From Isoetes taiwanensis (Eukaryota > Streptophyta > Lycopodiopsida > Isoetales > Isoetaceae), in NCBI GenBank assembly GCA_021234155.1, contig JAJEKV010000025.1, forward strand, positions 8,612,917 to 8,676,916: DNA of 64,000 nucleotides. The letters are read 5' to 3'. Below, one piece after another: positions 52,472-64,000 of the stretch; the first letter of the stretch is position 1; the number at the start of each line of letters is the position of its first letter. The position numbers were made by a program, and so were the translations under genes. The notes beneath the pieces were generated by a model. It was not told the origin of the DNA and ran no database searches. It was given only the letters and a program-made list of their open reading frames with translations.

Positions 52472-55400
52472 CGCGTAAGCAAAACCTCTGTTAACACTAG
52501 ACCTGTCCCATGATGGACTATTAAAGGGCATTTTGAAGGTTCACAAAAAAAAACCATATAAAATCAAGAATGCAAAAACTAGCCAAACCCTTTCTAGGAA
52601 TTCATATATGGCAGTCATGCTTCATATAAAAAATACACAAAAATGTATTAGCTCCCATTCTTGTGAGTTATGCTCTAGCAAACCCAAGGGGGTCAAGTAC
52701 CAAAAGCTTCATGTTCACACAAAGTAAAACTGTCTTGATGAAAAGATTTTTTTGATTTTTTTGGTTATAATGTTATTTTTCTACCGAGAGATATAGAGCA
52801 AGGCACAAAAACCACATCTCAATTGGAACTCTGTGAAGGAAGATAGAGCAATTCAAACATGGCCGAGGGGTCAAAATACGTTTTTACGGGAACCAAGATC
52901 GGTTCCCAAAAGCGATTGTGATATAAAAACAACAACTTTGAGAAGGAAATTAATTTTGAGTTCAAATTTGGCATATAAGTAGTTCACGAGATCCTCCATC
53001 CTAGAAAAATGTTTGTTGAGTTTGAATTTGATGTTTTGACTTTTATTTATATTTTCAATTTTAGGTAATTTATACAAATGGATAACATTGCTATATATGA
53101 CTCTAGGTTGTCCTCCAAAAAATCACATTATGAAAGCTTATAAGGAAGTGAAACCAATGCAAAAACAAACTTGTAAAAAGAGCAAAAGACGTGGTAAAAA
53201 AAAATCAAAAACGATATTTGTACCTGCCCATTACTGGTCCATAGTTCATTTAAAAATTGATAATATCCTTATGTTAGTCCATTTCAAGTTGAGTTTTGGG
53301 ACACGAGTAGCTCTTGGACCACTTTGTTCACAAAAAATATTTATTGTTCATTATCTTGAGGATTGTACTAGAATAGATAACATCAATTATATTATATCTT
53401 CCATGTTTATTCTAGAATTGTGCTATAAGGTGTGACTTTATAAAATCACATCCTCAAAATATCTCATGTCAAGAAACCAATGCAAAAAGAACCAAGGAAA
53501 AATATGGAAAATATTTACTATAAAAAATAAAGATAGACTGCTACTTGCAGTCCAATTGCAGACCATCATTGGTCCAAATGACTGAAAGTTTGAAAATCAT
53601 TAATGGTGAAAACATAGTAAACGTGTAACCCTATGCTGGATTGTAGCAAAATATAGCTATGCCACGCTTTTGTATTTTGTGACAGTGTTTTATTTTATGA
53701 TACGCAATGTCATGTACAACATGCATTGCCTGATGTTGGATGGTGGCAATATTCTCGCAGTTTGTAGCGATTTTGTTGTATTTTAAAGGAAGGAAGGAAG
53801 GAAGGAAGGAAGTATATTTTAACGTCCACGGAGGCCAACTGGCCTATGAGACGGTGATACAATATAGAGGAAAGTTTCCAAACACAAAAGAAAACCACAG
53901 AAACCCTGTACAATGTGTCTCTACTACTGGGATGAAAAAACCCCCCATGTGGGAGGAAAAACCCTTGTAGTAGGCATTGAGAGGCCCTATCTGGGTGCTC
54001 AAATTCCCTGTGCTGTGAGGGACTCCCTGACAGTGGAGACTTGCAAAATGTAGGACGAGAGACGTGCAACCATTGGCGAAGCCAGCAGTTGATGAATTGC
54101 TATCTCAGAGCATCTGAGATCGGCATGAGCTGCTCGGATCACATATAGTTTACTTGTATGATTCTCTATAGGACAAAATTAATTGATTAGGTTAGCTTGC
54201 ATAATTTAAGGGTAAGGTTGAAGCACAAAAAATTGAGAATTTATAAGGTATTTATGACCAATTGAACCTACATGGACTTTCACTTACACCTTTCAAAAAT
54301 CATGTGATAGAAGCTAAAAAGTCATAGTATCATTCTCTGGGGAAAAATGGATAAGGTTAGTGAGAGATATATGCTCTATACAATTGGTCTCGTGGACCAT
54401 AAATGGTGATGCGTGCTTATATAAATTAAAACCTTTGAAATAACATGTTATTTTAACATGCAACTAGAGATTTCTATTGCCAAGAAAGGTTTGCATCCAT
54501 AAAAAATATAATATACATGAAAGATAACTTACATGTAATGGATGACAATGCTTTATAGCAGTAACACAGATATGAAGTTTATGCTAGTAAGAAATAAGCG
54601 GATTTCATGGTATTTTGTTTCAATAAGACCATACAATCTATATAAGAGATGTCTATATATGTCATTTCTCACATTTTGAACTATTTTAAAGGCATATTTA
54701 GGGAAAAGTAGTGTCTTTTTCTATGAACCAAAGAAGTATATATGAAATATTATGTGGTCTACTAATATTATGGCATGGCTAAATTTCACAATATCCACTT
54801 GAATTCATCAATAAACATCACTAAGTTAATCATTGTGGGGTTTTGGACCTATAATTATGGAATTGACCCAACTTTTTATGCTCTAATGTGTTAATCCGGC
54901 TGTTGTACATCATGTTTGAATTCCAAAAATTGCATGGTTACACCCTAGTTACACTATATATAAGTTGATAAGAGTTATGTTCTATGTAGATATAAATAGA
55001 ACACATCATTTATTACACACATGGCATTATGGATGGTTGTTATTGGAGCATTTTAACATATACTTTTGTCCAGAATTCTGTATAGTATATTGTTTTAGTA
55101 GATATTGAGGTTAACATGACTTATAAACACTCAAAAAAATCATGAAACTATAGCTCGTATAGTTATCAACTCGTGGCCACAAGAATTAAATCAAAACTTG
55201 TTATAATGAGAGAGTAATAATTCTTGAACCTCAAACAGCTTTTTTGACCAAAATAGGGTTTGGCGGCTTCCACCAATGTCAGATGATAGCAAGAAAACAT
55301 GGGAACATAAAACTCAATGTGTTCTATGATAAACAGGCAAATACCTCCGACTTTAGCAAGGTTTAGATCACTTTATGCTAGAAAGATTGAAGAAGGCAGT

Positions 55401-55663
55401 TCTGGACTGGTGCAGAAACTGCCAAATTCTCCAATGTTTGAGCAATCACCACAAGGTATAGGTGAGGCTATTGGTCTTGAAATTCTCAGAGATCATTAAG
55501 AAACAAGTGAAGACTCAAATGATGGTGGTACATTATAAAATTGAAATTTCTTTCGTGAGTTACATGGGTTTAAGTGGCAGAGGTCATAAGGGCCAGTTCT
55601 GGTCCATGGATCAAGAATGGTCCCAGGGACAGGTCTAGTGTTAACCTCTGTTTCGCTTACGCG
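52472..55663. mobile_element. TIR-flanked element (3.2 kb)
   Basis: 52472-52509 and 55626-55663 are inverted copies: 20 bp perfect (GGGACAGGTCTAGTGTTAAC) plus the outer CTTACGCG, with about 9 bp between them that are not inverted. Outside the left copy GAAACTGTTTT and outside the right AAAACAGTTT also pair, so the true ends may lie near 52431 and 55674. No transposase motif is recognised inside; frames at 53088-53435 and 55317-55499 are unidentified. A LINE 3' end is nested within. Confidence 0.6.
53785..54080 (-). mobile_element. LINE 3' end with (TTCC)n tail
   Basis: On the minus strand the 3' untranslated part ends GGCCTCCGTGGACGTTAAAA followed by TATAC and five TTCC units (53785-53810). 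The same end pattern (GGCCTCAATGGACGATAAAA) terminates the LINE at 55970-57095. Only 3' sequence is present, so it is heavily 5'-truncated; the upper boundary is approximate. Confidence 0.55.
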
Positions 55664-55969
55664 AAAACAGTTTACCTTTGAATGTAAACATATTATATCT
55701 ATGAATATAAATGTGATATTAATAATGTTCTCTTGATATATTTTGTCCCCACAATTATATCATCAAACAAACCAATGCAACGACAAAACAATGAACTAAT
55801 CATCAAGGTGTAATCTAATGTGTATGCAGTTAGAGTAGCTAGGAATGTTGAGGGACAAGGACAACATGAGCAAGAGCGCACTCCACCAAGGCAGTTCCAG
55901 CCAAGAAATTTGTACTTCGAAGCACCAACCCCGGAGCAGGAGATATCCTAGATAAGGTCGGACGTCCAC

Positions 55970-57095
55970 GAAATAAGAATGAGAATGAGAATGATTTTTT
56001 ATCGTCCATTGAGGCCAATCGATCTATGGGACCCATAAGGAGCGTAAGAAACTTATTACTGTCCGGGTTAAAAGACCCCCGCCCCGAAGGGTTTTTGAGA
56101 GAAAAACCGTGGCAGTAATAAGAATGCTGTCAAACTGTACAAGTATACATCAATGTATATATACATGTCAAGCGTGTGCCCGAGGACATAGCTGATCTCG
56201 CATGTCCATAACCTCCTGAAGGTATGATCCCAGCACCCATATGGATGCTGTGCTCAATGTCACATGTAGCGGGGCGGGCGACTAACTCAGCATAGCGCAT
56301 CCGAATTTGATCATATGCTGGGCAACTTTGAAGGGTATGAGATTCATCCTCAATGACTCCCATTTGGCAGCATTGACAGAGCCTGTCCTAGCGTGGCTCA
56401 CCAATCCATCTGCCTCAAGCACGCGTCAAGATATTGCCTCAAGCAGGCCTTGCCTCCTTGACGCGTGCTTCCTAGCTTGCTGAGGAAGCACGCGTCAAGA
56501 TATTGCCTCAAGCTATGGCGATCTGCCTTTGTTTGCACATGTATGCACTGTGTATGCGCACATTCCATCTAGCCAACCATTGAGCTCTCTTTTCCTCCAA
56601 GAAGGCCTTGAGGGCTGCAGCCCCATTGCCATGATATGAGCTAGTTTAGGGGAGGCGAGCATCGCCCATATTGACCATCTTCTGAAAATAGACAATGTGG
56701 CGATCAAGGGCCGCCCCCTGAAGAGGCAAGAATCCTGTCTCTCCCGGTAGAATTTGATATGGACTGTGGACTTCACCCTAGTGCTCATTACTAAGAAGGC
56801 TTTCTGGACCTGCTCCAAGTCATTCTAAGTAGCAAGTGATACTACTGGGCCCCATACTTCCATCCCGTATAAAAGGACAGGCTCCACTAAGACCTTGAAC
56901 ATGTGTGACTGATGGGCCCAATCATACAACTCCGCTCTATGACTATTGTTTTGCATTGCATATAAGTGCCTTCCCGCCTACCGTCACTCGTAGCCGTATG
57001 GATGTGTCCCAGTGCATAGTAGAAGGAAACTCCACTCCCAAATATTTGTATGTGGATGCAACTTCCACATTCTGGCCTCGGCAACTGAAGGTGTG
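55970..57095 (-). mobile_element. 5'-truncated LINE with (TCATTC)n tail
   Basis: Broken minus-strand frames encode the C-terminal part of a non-LTR reverse transcriptase: EVASTYKYLGVEF, VLVEPVLLYGMEVWG, DLEQVQKAFL and the final finger region GVIEDESHTLQSCPAYDQIR. The 3' end is GGACGATAAAAAA followed by TCATTC repeats (55970-55995). Homology begins at about 57095, so the endonuclease and RT core are lost. Several stops and frameshifts. Confidence 0.72.
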
Positions 57096-57099
57096 ACGT

Positions 57100-57280
57100 T
57101 TCACGTATTTATACGGTATACATATAAATATACTAACACGTCACGTAGTAGGCATATGCCACCATAAGCATAATTTCATTAATTGTGGACTTTGGCCGAG
57201 TCCATATGACTCCCAAATGTACCCGATTTTTTAGAAAATAAGGGTTTTATTTAGTAGAATGATGCAAATTTTCGAAATGT
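57100..57280. other. possible LTR start, otherwise empty
   Basis: TGTGACGTTTCACGTATTTA follows the LINE and resembles the start of the LTR at 4231 (TGTGACATTTCAG), with an ATATACTAACACGTCACG motif after it. Too short to assign. Confidence 0.25.
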
Positions 57281-57938
57281 GTGCAGGTAGGTGGGATGGC
57301 AGGCCTTGTATCTATAAAGCACAAAAAGTGCCAACCGAGTTTGTGTCTCTCGCCTAAGCCTTCGTCAGCGTGGTCTCATACGGGTAGAAGCATTCACAAA
57401 ATGCATAGTGTAGATTCATATTCGTGCCGGTCGAATGGTCAGAACCAAAGTAGCGGCTATGGATTCACAATGAGCGAAATGCAGTGCCATATCGCTGAGC
57501 CAATATTAGCTCATGCGAATCAGCTTCAGGTTGAGGTGCAGAACGAGATAAACCAAAATGGCACAGAAGAAATGAGAAGCCAACTCAGGAAGCTCATTCG
57601 TCGTGGAGAGTTGATGAAGGATGGCGATGAGCCGGATGACTTATAGCGAGGGGTAGATTTTGGAAGGCTGCTTGATTTCCTTGAAACGCCATATTTACAG
57701 GGCAGAAGCTCTGAAGAGGTTGCTGAAAATGGAGGATGTTTGGCTGCACAACACTTTCCGGTCGTTGTTTAAGAAGCTTTACAAGAAGGAAAAGAGGCAG
57801 CGTGTGGCTTTGGTAATCAAACTCATCCTCGGCCTCCTATCCGATGGCGTAATTGGATGGTGGTCGGATCATCTTTTAGACAAGACATATCGAGTTCCAA
57901 CGGGGGATCTAATTGCGGTGGAACTGGATATTATTTGA
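57281..57938 (+). other. two unidentified open frames
   Basis: 57281-57646 (121 codons, starts after an acceptor-like GTGTGCAG and ends LRKLIRRGELMKDGDEPDDL) and 57660-57938 (92 codons, basic N-half, FRSLFKKLYKKEKRQRVALV). They lie 14 bp apart in different frames. Composition looks protein-like. I do not recognise either; they may be parts of one degraded transposon gene. Confidence 0.35.
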
Positions 57939-59362
57939 AAGCGTCCATGTTTAATATTATCTATTATTATCTATTGTCATTCTGTTCAACCTATGCTTTT
58001 CGGCGCATGTTGTTTAGTTGATATTATTATCTACGTAATCCATCCATGTACTCCATTCCTATGTGAATAGAATGTTTTTGTCTACATTGAGAACATCCCA
58101 ATGGCGTGCAATTTCTGAACAAGTAATATCTTATTTCATGGAGGCCTCACGGGGAAATTGGGAAGCCCACTTTCCTTCCAGGAGGAAATTAAGCCCATTT
58201 TCTTTTCGGGAATAGTCTCCTCCGAAACTGGCGACGTAGGCTTTGCCCTTGGATGGCGAAGGTAGTTTCATGAAGGCTTCCACTTTCGGGGAAAATTGAA
58301 GCCCGCCCACTTTCCTTCTTGCGGGCAAAAGGAAAACGAGAAAACGTACATCGAACCGAAGATATAACAAACGAAACATAACAACAGAATCATATCATAT
58401 AAAGTTATGAAATACATGAGTCATAGATTGTAATTATTGGTGATTCTATTAATCTCAAAAGCCTCGCTCGGAACCCACACAATATGGATAGTAACATGAT
58501 ACTCGTAGGGAGTCTTTCTTTCGACCAGTAGCTATACCATACAGCCAGGGATCGAGAGAGATCCCTTTCAACTCGCAGGCATAAAGATCGTCATAGGTCA
58601 TAAGGCAAGTAAGGGTGTCAACATGGGGCTGTGAAGATGGTGAGACATGGCAGCGGAATGTCTTTGTGGCGTCGAATGCACTATATTTATAGCCAAGGAA
58701 TTATTGATGACTCTTTTGTAAGCATTATTGGTTGTATATACGGTGTACATCCAATAATCTTTGCGTACAATACCTTCAATAATGATTGTGGGTATAAATA
58801 TATCTCAAACCAATTTTGACCATCAAATTTGGCCTTCGTCTAGCCATGTGGTCTCGGTCGGTCACGAGCGTGATTCCATCAAGCTGCAAGATGAATCACT
58901 TAAAACTTCAAGCAGATCTGGAGCTTTGGCCGAGATACCCATGGAAGGCGGATGACCACGATCGCTCTAAATCCTCGCCATTATCCCGATCCCTTCGGAC
59001 GTTATCATCCATCCGATATGGAATAGAGAGCATCAAATGTACATGATAGAGAAGATCATTTGGGGTGCACGGTGAAAATGACTCGAAAAGAGTCCCCTAA
59101 ATGAAGCAGCTTGTCATCTTGTTGTAATCGGTTGAATCATCTATGAGATAAAGTATTAGTACAACTTGTCTTCTATATGTGCAACTTGTCCAACATGTCC
59201 CGTGAAATTGGGCCGCCCACTTTGCCCATGAATGCTCATATCGAGATGATCGTGGGGTGGGCGTCGCCCAATTTCGGCGCGGGCTGTATAGGTGTACCTT
59301 ATCACGGTTTTGTTTGCGCTAGTATGTGCGCCAATAATTGACATCAATAATTTCTCCACGAC
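57939..59362. other. no clear gene; AATTGGGC/GCCCAC repeats
   Basis: Contains diverged copies of GAAATTGGG-n-GCCCACTTT at about 58152, 58294 and 59206 and its inverse GTGGGCGTCGCCCAATTTC at 59257. The last two form an inverted repeat with a ~35-bp spacer. No coding domain recognised. Confidence 0.5.
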
Positions 59363-59370
59363 TATAAAAG
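59363..59370 (+). promoter_or_regulatory. TATA box
   Basis: TATAAAAG lies 31 bp before the ATG of the small frame at 59394. Good consensus, but the distance would leave almost no leader. Confidence 0.35.
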
Positions 59371-59393
59371 CAGCTCCCTTGCATTCATCTCTC

Positions 59394-59558
59394 ATGGCTT
59401 CCTTTGCGGATCGTCAGGAGAACATCCGATCCTTCAGAGTGCTACTTGAGTTACAACGATATTTGCCGGTGCTATATATGGGTGTTAGTCTTGATCCATG
59501 GCTCCGGTCAAAGCGGATGGACCTGCGAGTAATTGCAGGGAAGCTCACTTCGTGTTGA
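59394..59558 (+). CDS. small hypothetical protein, 54 residues
   Basis: MASFADRQENIRSFRVLLEL then LQRYLPVLYMGVSLDPWLR, ending in KLTSC. No family recognised. The TATA box and ATG context make it worth listing, but it could be chance or the first exon of something longer. Confidence 0.25.
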   Translation: MASFADRQENIRSFRVLLELQRYLPVLYMGVSLDPWLRSKRMDLRVIAGKLTSC

Positions 59559-60423
59559 GGTCCACCGTATTGGCTTCACGATCAGCAAAGCATCTTTGGT
59601 GAATGGCACGCCTGGCTTGGCGGCGTTGACGGAAAGTGACTCTTTGTACACTTTCGGATATGTTAATGTACGACAAGGATATAATAATGTTGTAAGGATG
59701 TAATAAGCATAGTCAATATTATATAATGTAACGTACTGGAAGTAATTCCCGAGGAACGCTCTTTGATCTCCACTTTTTTACTGCAGCTCCACTTCACTTC
59801 ATGTTTGATGGCGCTACTCTGCCCGATAGAATTGGCTTAGCCCAATTTCTTTGGGGAGGATAGCTAAGTCAAATAAATTTAATAAAAGGCTATAGTTTGT
59901 AGGGTTAGCCAAAATTGAGCTTCAATTTGGTTAGCAAAAGTAAACTAGAGAAATTTAAGACAAGGAAATGAGTGCAGCGTTATCATTTTCTGAAAAAGAA
60001 GTATGAACAATTGTTATTAACATATTTCACGTATTTTCAACTCATAAAGTCGCTCATTCGATGCGGAGGCACATCTTAGAATGATCCCACCGGGTTCTCC
60101 ATCTTTGGGGCTGAGGTTGTTGTCTTTGCCTCTTTGATCAATTCCATTCTTTTGCATAAAATCTTGGGCCCCAGTTCCTCATTCTCATCATGTGCACCTT
60201 GATTGTCTTACGTGTTTGCCACCTCTTCCTCTACATCTTGATCGCTCATCGTGTTGGGGACCACATCCTCTCCATCCTGATTGTCCCTTCTTCTGTGTTT
60301 CCATGACAGCAGCAGTCGGGCTCCCTAGCAACCTCTTCCCTCGAACTTTGAGGTCGCCTCAATCATGTCTGAAGTATTCACCAGTCCGTCCACGCCCGGT
60401 CGTTGATATTGTTTTTTCTTCGC
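59559..60423. other. no recognisable gene
   Basis: Intergenic stretch downstream of the minus-strand gene that ends at 60424. The plus-strand frame at 60192-60431 is His/Leu/Pro-rich and overlaps its 3' side; I treat it as a chance frame. Confidence 0.4.
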
Positions 60424-61240
60424 CTAAATAGTTCCAAATCCGGAGAGCCTAGGGCGGTTGCCCTTTTGAGTCGTACTTGAATCAGCTCTTGTCTGTCTCC
60501 GAATTGGTGCGCCGTTTATAGTTGTAGGCGAGAACGGACAAGGTGTCTTTCGAGGCCGAGTCGAGGCGGTTTTGGAAAGTAGAGGCCTTCTTCTTTTCCC
60601 TTTTATCTTACGTAGTGCCCGAGCTCTTGATTTTTTCTCGTCTAACATGACATCGAGTTGCTCGAATATCTGTACAAGCTTAATTTCCAGCTTCTCGTCT
60701 GTCTCAAAAGACAATGTTTTATAGCCCTCGCACACTGCCGCTCGGCTAAAAGCACCACCGGAAAAGAAGTCGAGAACAGTGCAACCTTCCAGCATCAACT
60801 TCTGTACTAGATAGGTGCACGTCCTACTTTCCAACTGATTTTGCACCAGTACTCCTCCCCCACCTGCTGCACCCTTGTCGCACCAAGGTCGATACAGCCA
60901 ATAAGCTGCACGGAAAACAAATGTTAGAAACATTGATAGTCAACAAGCAAATTGGGCGGGCGCCCAATTTAAAATGCATACCTGCTGCACACTCGTGATC
61001 AGGCAAATTCTTTTCGATGTCCTGTTTTCGTATTAAATGCTTGGGAAACTTAGCATATTGCTTTTGGATGGTCGGAATTGGCCGAAGCAAATATTTATTT
61101 CTCAGACCGATGGCGAGTGGCCATTGCGTCTCGGCAACATACATTAGCGAGGACAAGACATTGCACTCTCGAACTCTAGAGGTAGTCAGCTCGGCGGGGG
61201 TCCGGTAGGAACCAACCCAAACACGGTACGCCACCGTCTA
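60424..61240 (-). CDS. hypothetical two-exon protein, weak methyltransferase-like motif
   Basis: Exon one (about 61240-60982) encodes YRVWVGSYRTPAELT and FPKHLIRKQDIEKNLPDHEC. Exon two (60905-60424) encodes AYWLYRPWCDKGAAGGGG, then CTVLDFFSGGAFSRAAVCEG and a basic tail ending LSGFGTI. The intron (60981-60906) has good GT-AG borders and keeps phase. VLDFFSGGAFSRAAV followed by a strand and FETDEK resembles the SAM-binding motif of DNA N6/N4 methylases (VLDPFxGxG...). The DPPY catalytic motif is not visible. The exon-one start is probably an acceptor (AATAG), since no ATG is in frame, so upstream exons may be missing. A transposon-borne or degenerate methyltransferase is one option; confidence in function is low. 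Confidence 0.4.
60950..60971. repeat. perfect palindrome AAATTGGGCG-GG-CGCCCAATTT
   Basis: Ten-base arms around GG, inside the intron of the minus-strand gene. It shares its core with the repeats at 58.1-59.3 kb. Confidence 0.9.
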
Positions 61241-64000
61241 TTGTCTTCATGGCGGATGACACTCATTGAAATGATGCGGGGTAATCGCCACTCATGGCGG
61301 CATGGAAAAACTCATTAGCATTTCAAATACATGGTTCAATAAGCACATAAGGAGTATTTGAAGTTGCAACTTTGAAGATCTTTCAAAGCTACAAAAGGAC
61401 TTGAAAAGAACCAAGAAGGACATTCACTTGAAAACATCAAAGGAGGTATTTTGGCTAAATGGAGGTCACAAGGCAAGTTACTAAATTTGAAGCCCTATTG
61501 AAGATTTGCAAGATCACAACTTGGTATGACATTTCTGATTTGAGCATTTGAAGTTGATGTTCTAAAGTTCTTAAAGAATTGCCTAGCCATTCTTTTTCAT
61601 TCTATATCTTGAGTCGTTCTCTCCATTCCATGTCTAGCCTTCTTTTTCCCACATTTCCATCTCCTCTCATTACATACTATGGTGTTGGTAACATTTTTTT
61701 CCCTAGTCAAATGAAACACACACTCCATGCTCCATCCACCCACTCCAAAAGTCAAGCATTAGGGAGCCTCATGAATTCATTTCAAAAAGTACCTAGAGTT
61801 ATACTTACTAGGTCTTACAAAAGAAGGACAAAAAGCAAGACATGTCCAACTATGCAAAAATAGGCTCCTAGTAGCATTTCATGTCAAAAAAATTGCAAAA
61901 ATACAAACATCCACTTCATCATTCGCAATTCCACTTCACCATTCATATCACACGTGTCACCCATATCATCCATACTTCATGCCACTTCACCAAAATCATC
62001 ATTTTTTGACTAGGGAAAAGATGGTTACCAACCCTTAAAGTGCCCACATCTTCACCATTTTGCCCACCTCACCAAGCCCATACTTAGTCATTTCTTTTTC
62101 CAAAAAAATCAAAGTATTCCATTTGAAAATTTGATGATACTATCGGTAGCCCACATGAGAAAACATGCCACCAGCACAAACATTTTGAAAAAAGAGGTTA
62201 TATGGAGCCTTCTAAATGGCGCTTCTTGGGAAGAGCGTGCCTTTTGAAAAAAATGATAAAACCTACCTACATCACCCCCCCCCATTTATCTACCCTCTCA
62301 TCCTCTACCAAGTGGCGTCCCCCCAGCATGCCAAGTGGCTCTGGCCGAGCGGAAAACTTGGCGTGGGAGAAGACCATGTGTCAGGAAAGGCCCCGGTCGA
62401 AAATGGATCTATATTTATACCGCTTGGCTTCTTTTTTCCCATTCGGGCACACGTGGGATATTTCTTCTAGAAAAAACAAGAACCCCTAAGATTGCCCAGG
62501 CCAAAAAGCGTTTTAGCGGTTGGAACTACCTGTCATGACTACCCTCCGATTTAGCGAGTGATCCCAAGAACTCCAAACCTGTGCTAAATGGATGGGGATA
62601 ATTTGGATCTTGCAAAATTTGGAGTGGAGAACCAGAAAAACATTTTCAAAAAGGGAACAAATCGACCCGGGGAAATTTCAAGAATTTTTAGCATTTGGGA
62701 GATTGTGGATCGAGAAATACATGTCAATCACGATCTTCGTGATTGGAGGCCTTCCTTGCTGCATCAATTTACTTGATTGAGGCGGCAAAAGGCGACCAAT
62801 TATTACTGTCAGATCCGGGAAGTATTATTGACTCTGAATTGTGAGTTATTTGAAGTTATGTGGAACTCTGTGTATGATTTGTTCAAGTGAATGAAAATCG
62901 GAGCTTTGGTAAAATTTCCTTTTCTCAACTTCCTTTTCAAAAGTTATGCATATCTGCTAAATATTGTTCTAGTTTTTTTTTTTTCTCTTGTATATTAGAA
63001 AAATCACTTAAAGGCTTCATAAGAATAGTCATCTGCATTCAAAAACATAAAACATATAAATATTTATCAAAGCTAAGTCCTAGCTGTCGATAAGAGTGAA
63101 AAAAAAAAAAAACCTATCTTTTTGGCTACAAAACTCTCTAGCAAAGGTTGGGTCCATATGTTATTATCAAAACCTCGGTAATCCTCTTCTATTGCGTCTC
63201 CGGGAAAAACAAAAACATATAAATAAATATCTCTGTCATCAAAAAGACCGATCTGTCGGTTGTAGAAATTACTCACATTTCATTCAGCATTCAAAGTAAA
63301 CCCCAAAAGGTGTTGCACTTTACCTACAAGAACAATTAGATGGATTGAGGTTGTCCCAGGATCCCAAAAAATAATATCTCACAAAACATTTGAGAATTTC
63401 GCTCTGCCGAGTATTGACCAATTTTTACTAGATCGAGGCATAGATTTTTCAAGTATCTAGAACTGCGACTTCAAAAAGGATTTTGCACTCTTTTAATATC
63501 AAGTGTTGGGATCACACTCATACTTTTCCCAAGTAAATTCTCGATTATTTGTGCTTGGTGAAAAAGGAAAGCGGGTTTTTTTTCTTGAAATGGGAAAGCT
63601 GTACTATGAGGCTTGTGGTGAAGTTTTTGCAAGATTTAGGTTTAGAGTGGTTGCGGGAAGCAGCTTTGGAGGTCCTAAACCATTCTAGTTGAGGGTTTTG
63701 CCGGAGTTACCCTCAACATCTTAGGCTCCTCACAGAGATCCAACACGGTTCTTGGGAACTATGGCTCCTAGGCGAAATCTTTGAAACATCCGGCCATCTT
63801 TGAGGTACAAGACAATCTGAAAACACAAGCTACTCCCTCAAGGTGTATCGTACATGTCGAATAAGTTGATAAATCTCAATGCTAGTATGCTTTGCTCAAT
63901 ACTTTGAACTCAATGTCCCTATTCTGTTCCTACATTTTTGATTCTAGCATGAGTGCTAACAACTTTTTCTTAAGATCTTTGATGAATATTATCAAGAATA
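61241..64000. other. no recognisable gene
   Basis: 2.8 kb with only short frames (62202-62538, 62588-62780 and 63503-63688 are the longest). A TATATTTATAC box lies at about 62409. AATCACGA-TCT-TCGTGATT at 62727-62745 is a perfect 8-bp-arm hairpin. ACATATAAATA occurs at 63051 and again near 63215. I see no domain, RNA gene or transposon terminus. Confidence 0.45.

Noticed and set aside
60192-60431. Plus-strand frame rich in His, Leu and Pro
   Set aside because: Overlaps the 3' side of the spliced minus-strand gene and has no recognisable domain.
62588-62780. Two overlapping 62-codon plus-strand frames
   Set aside because: Same bases read in different frames, no motif, no splice or promoter support.
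1-64000. CRISPR arrays, bacterial operons, rRNA genes and prophage
   Set aside because: None found; tandem repeats here are two- to four-copy duplications without unique spacers, and the genes have spliceosomal introns.

Overview
This is a 64-kb piece of a plant nuclear genome. The evidence is split genes with GT-AG introns and typical plant families: an MLO-type protein, a type II metacaspase, an RBR ubiquitin ligase, a plant-style autoinhibited Ca2+-ATPase and a PPR protein. Ty3/gypsy, Ty1/copia, LINE and TIR elements fill most of the rest. The PPR and repeat style would suit a large-genome lineage such as a fern or gymnosperm, but the window does not prove it. No bacterial features, operons or CRISPR arrays are present.

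Layout. 1-10.3 kb: a LINE 3' fragment, then a truncated chromovirus (Ty3/gypsy) on the minus strand with its 3' LTR (2741-4231). Its integrase gene is split by a 2.9-kb TIR element (5464-8373). 10.4-19.7 kb: pieces of host genes. These are a broken HRD3/SEL1L exon, an apparently intact three-exon RBR E3 ligase (11749-13621), a metacaspase active-site fragment, the last five exons of an MLO gene, the first three exons of UFM1 (frameshifted, lacking the last exon) and a HAD/FCP1-like fragment. 20-26 kb: a decayed Ty3/gypsy element and a long LTR related to the one at 2.7-4.2 kb. 27-28.6 kb: SBDS exons abutting a PPR fragment. 31.3-51.5 kb: one autoinhibited Ca2+-ATPase (ACA-type) gene on the minus strand, six exon blocks.

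The Ca2+-ATPase gene is the centre of the window. A 15.1-kb composite retrotransposon (LTR-internal-LTR-internal-LTR, 31815-46926) sits exactly at a splice donor between its fifth and sixth exon blocks, flanked by a 5-bp target duplication. The gene carries nonsense codons, frameshifts and altered catalytic motifs, so it is a pseudogene. The retrotransposon has an extra RNase H domain between protease and reverse transcriptase, while the RNase H attached to the reverse transcriptase has lost two catalytic acids. The two internal copies differ almost only at CAG/CTG trinucleotides, in patches, which looks like a methylation-related sequencing artefact.

51.5-64 kb: a copia-type LTR with primer-binding site, a 3.2-kb TIR element containing a LINE 3' end, a larger truncated LINE, two unidentified reading frames, and a two-exon minus-strand gene with a weak methyltransferase-like motif. 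The last 2.7 kb has no gene I can support.
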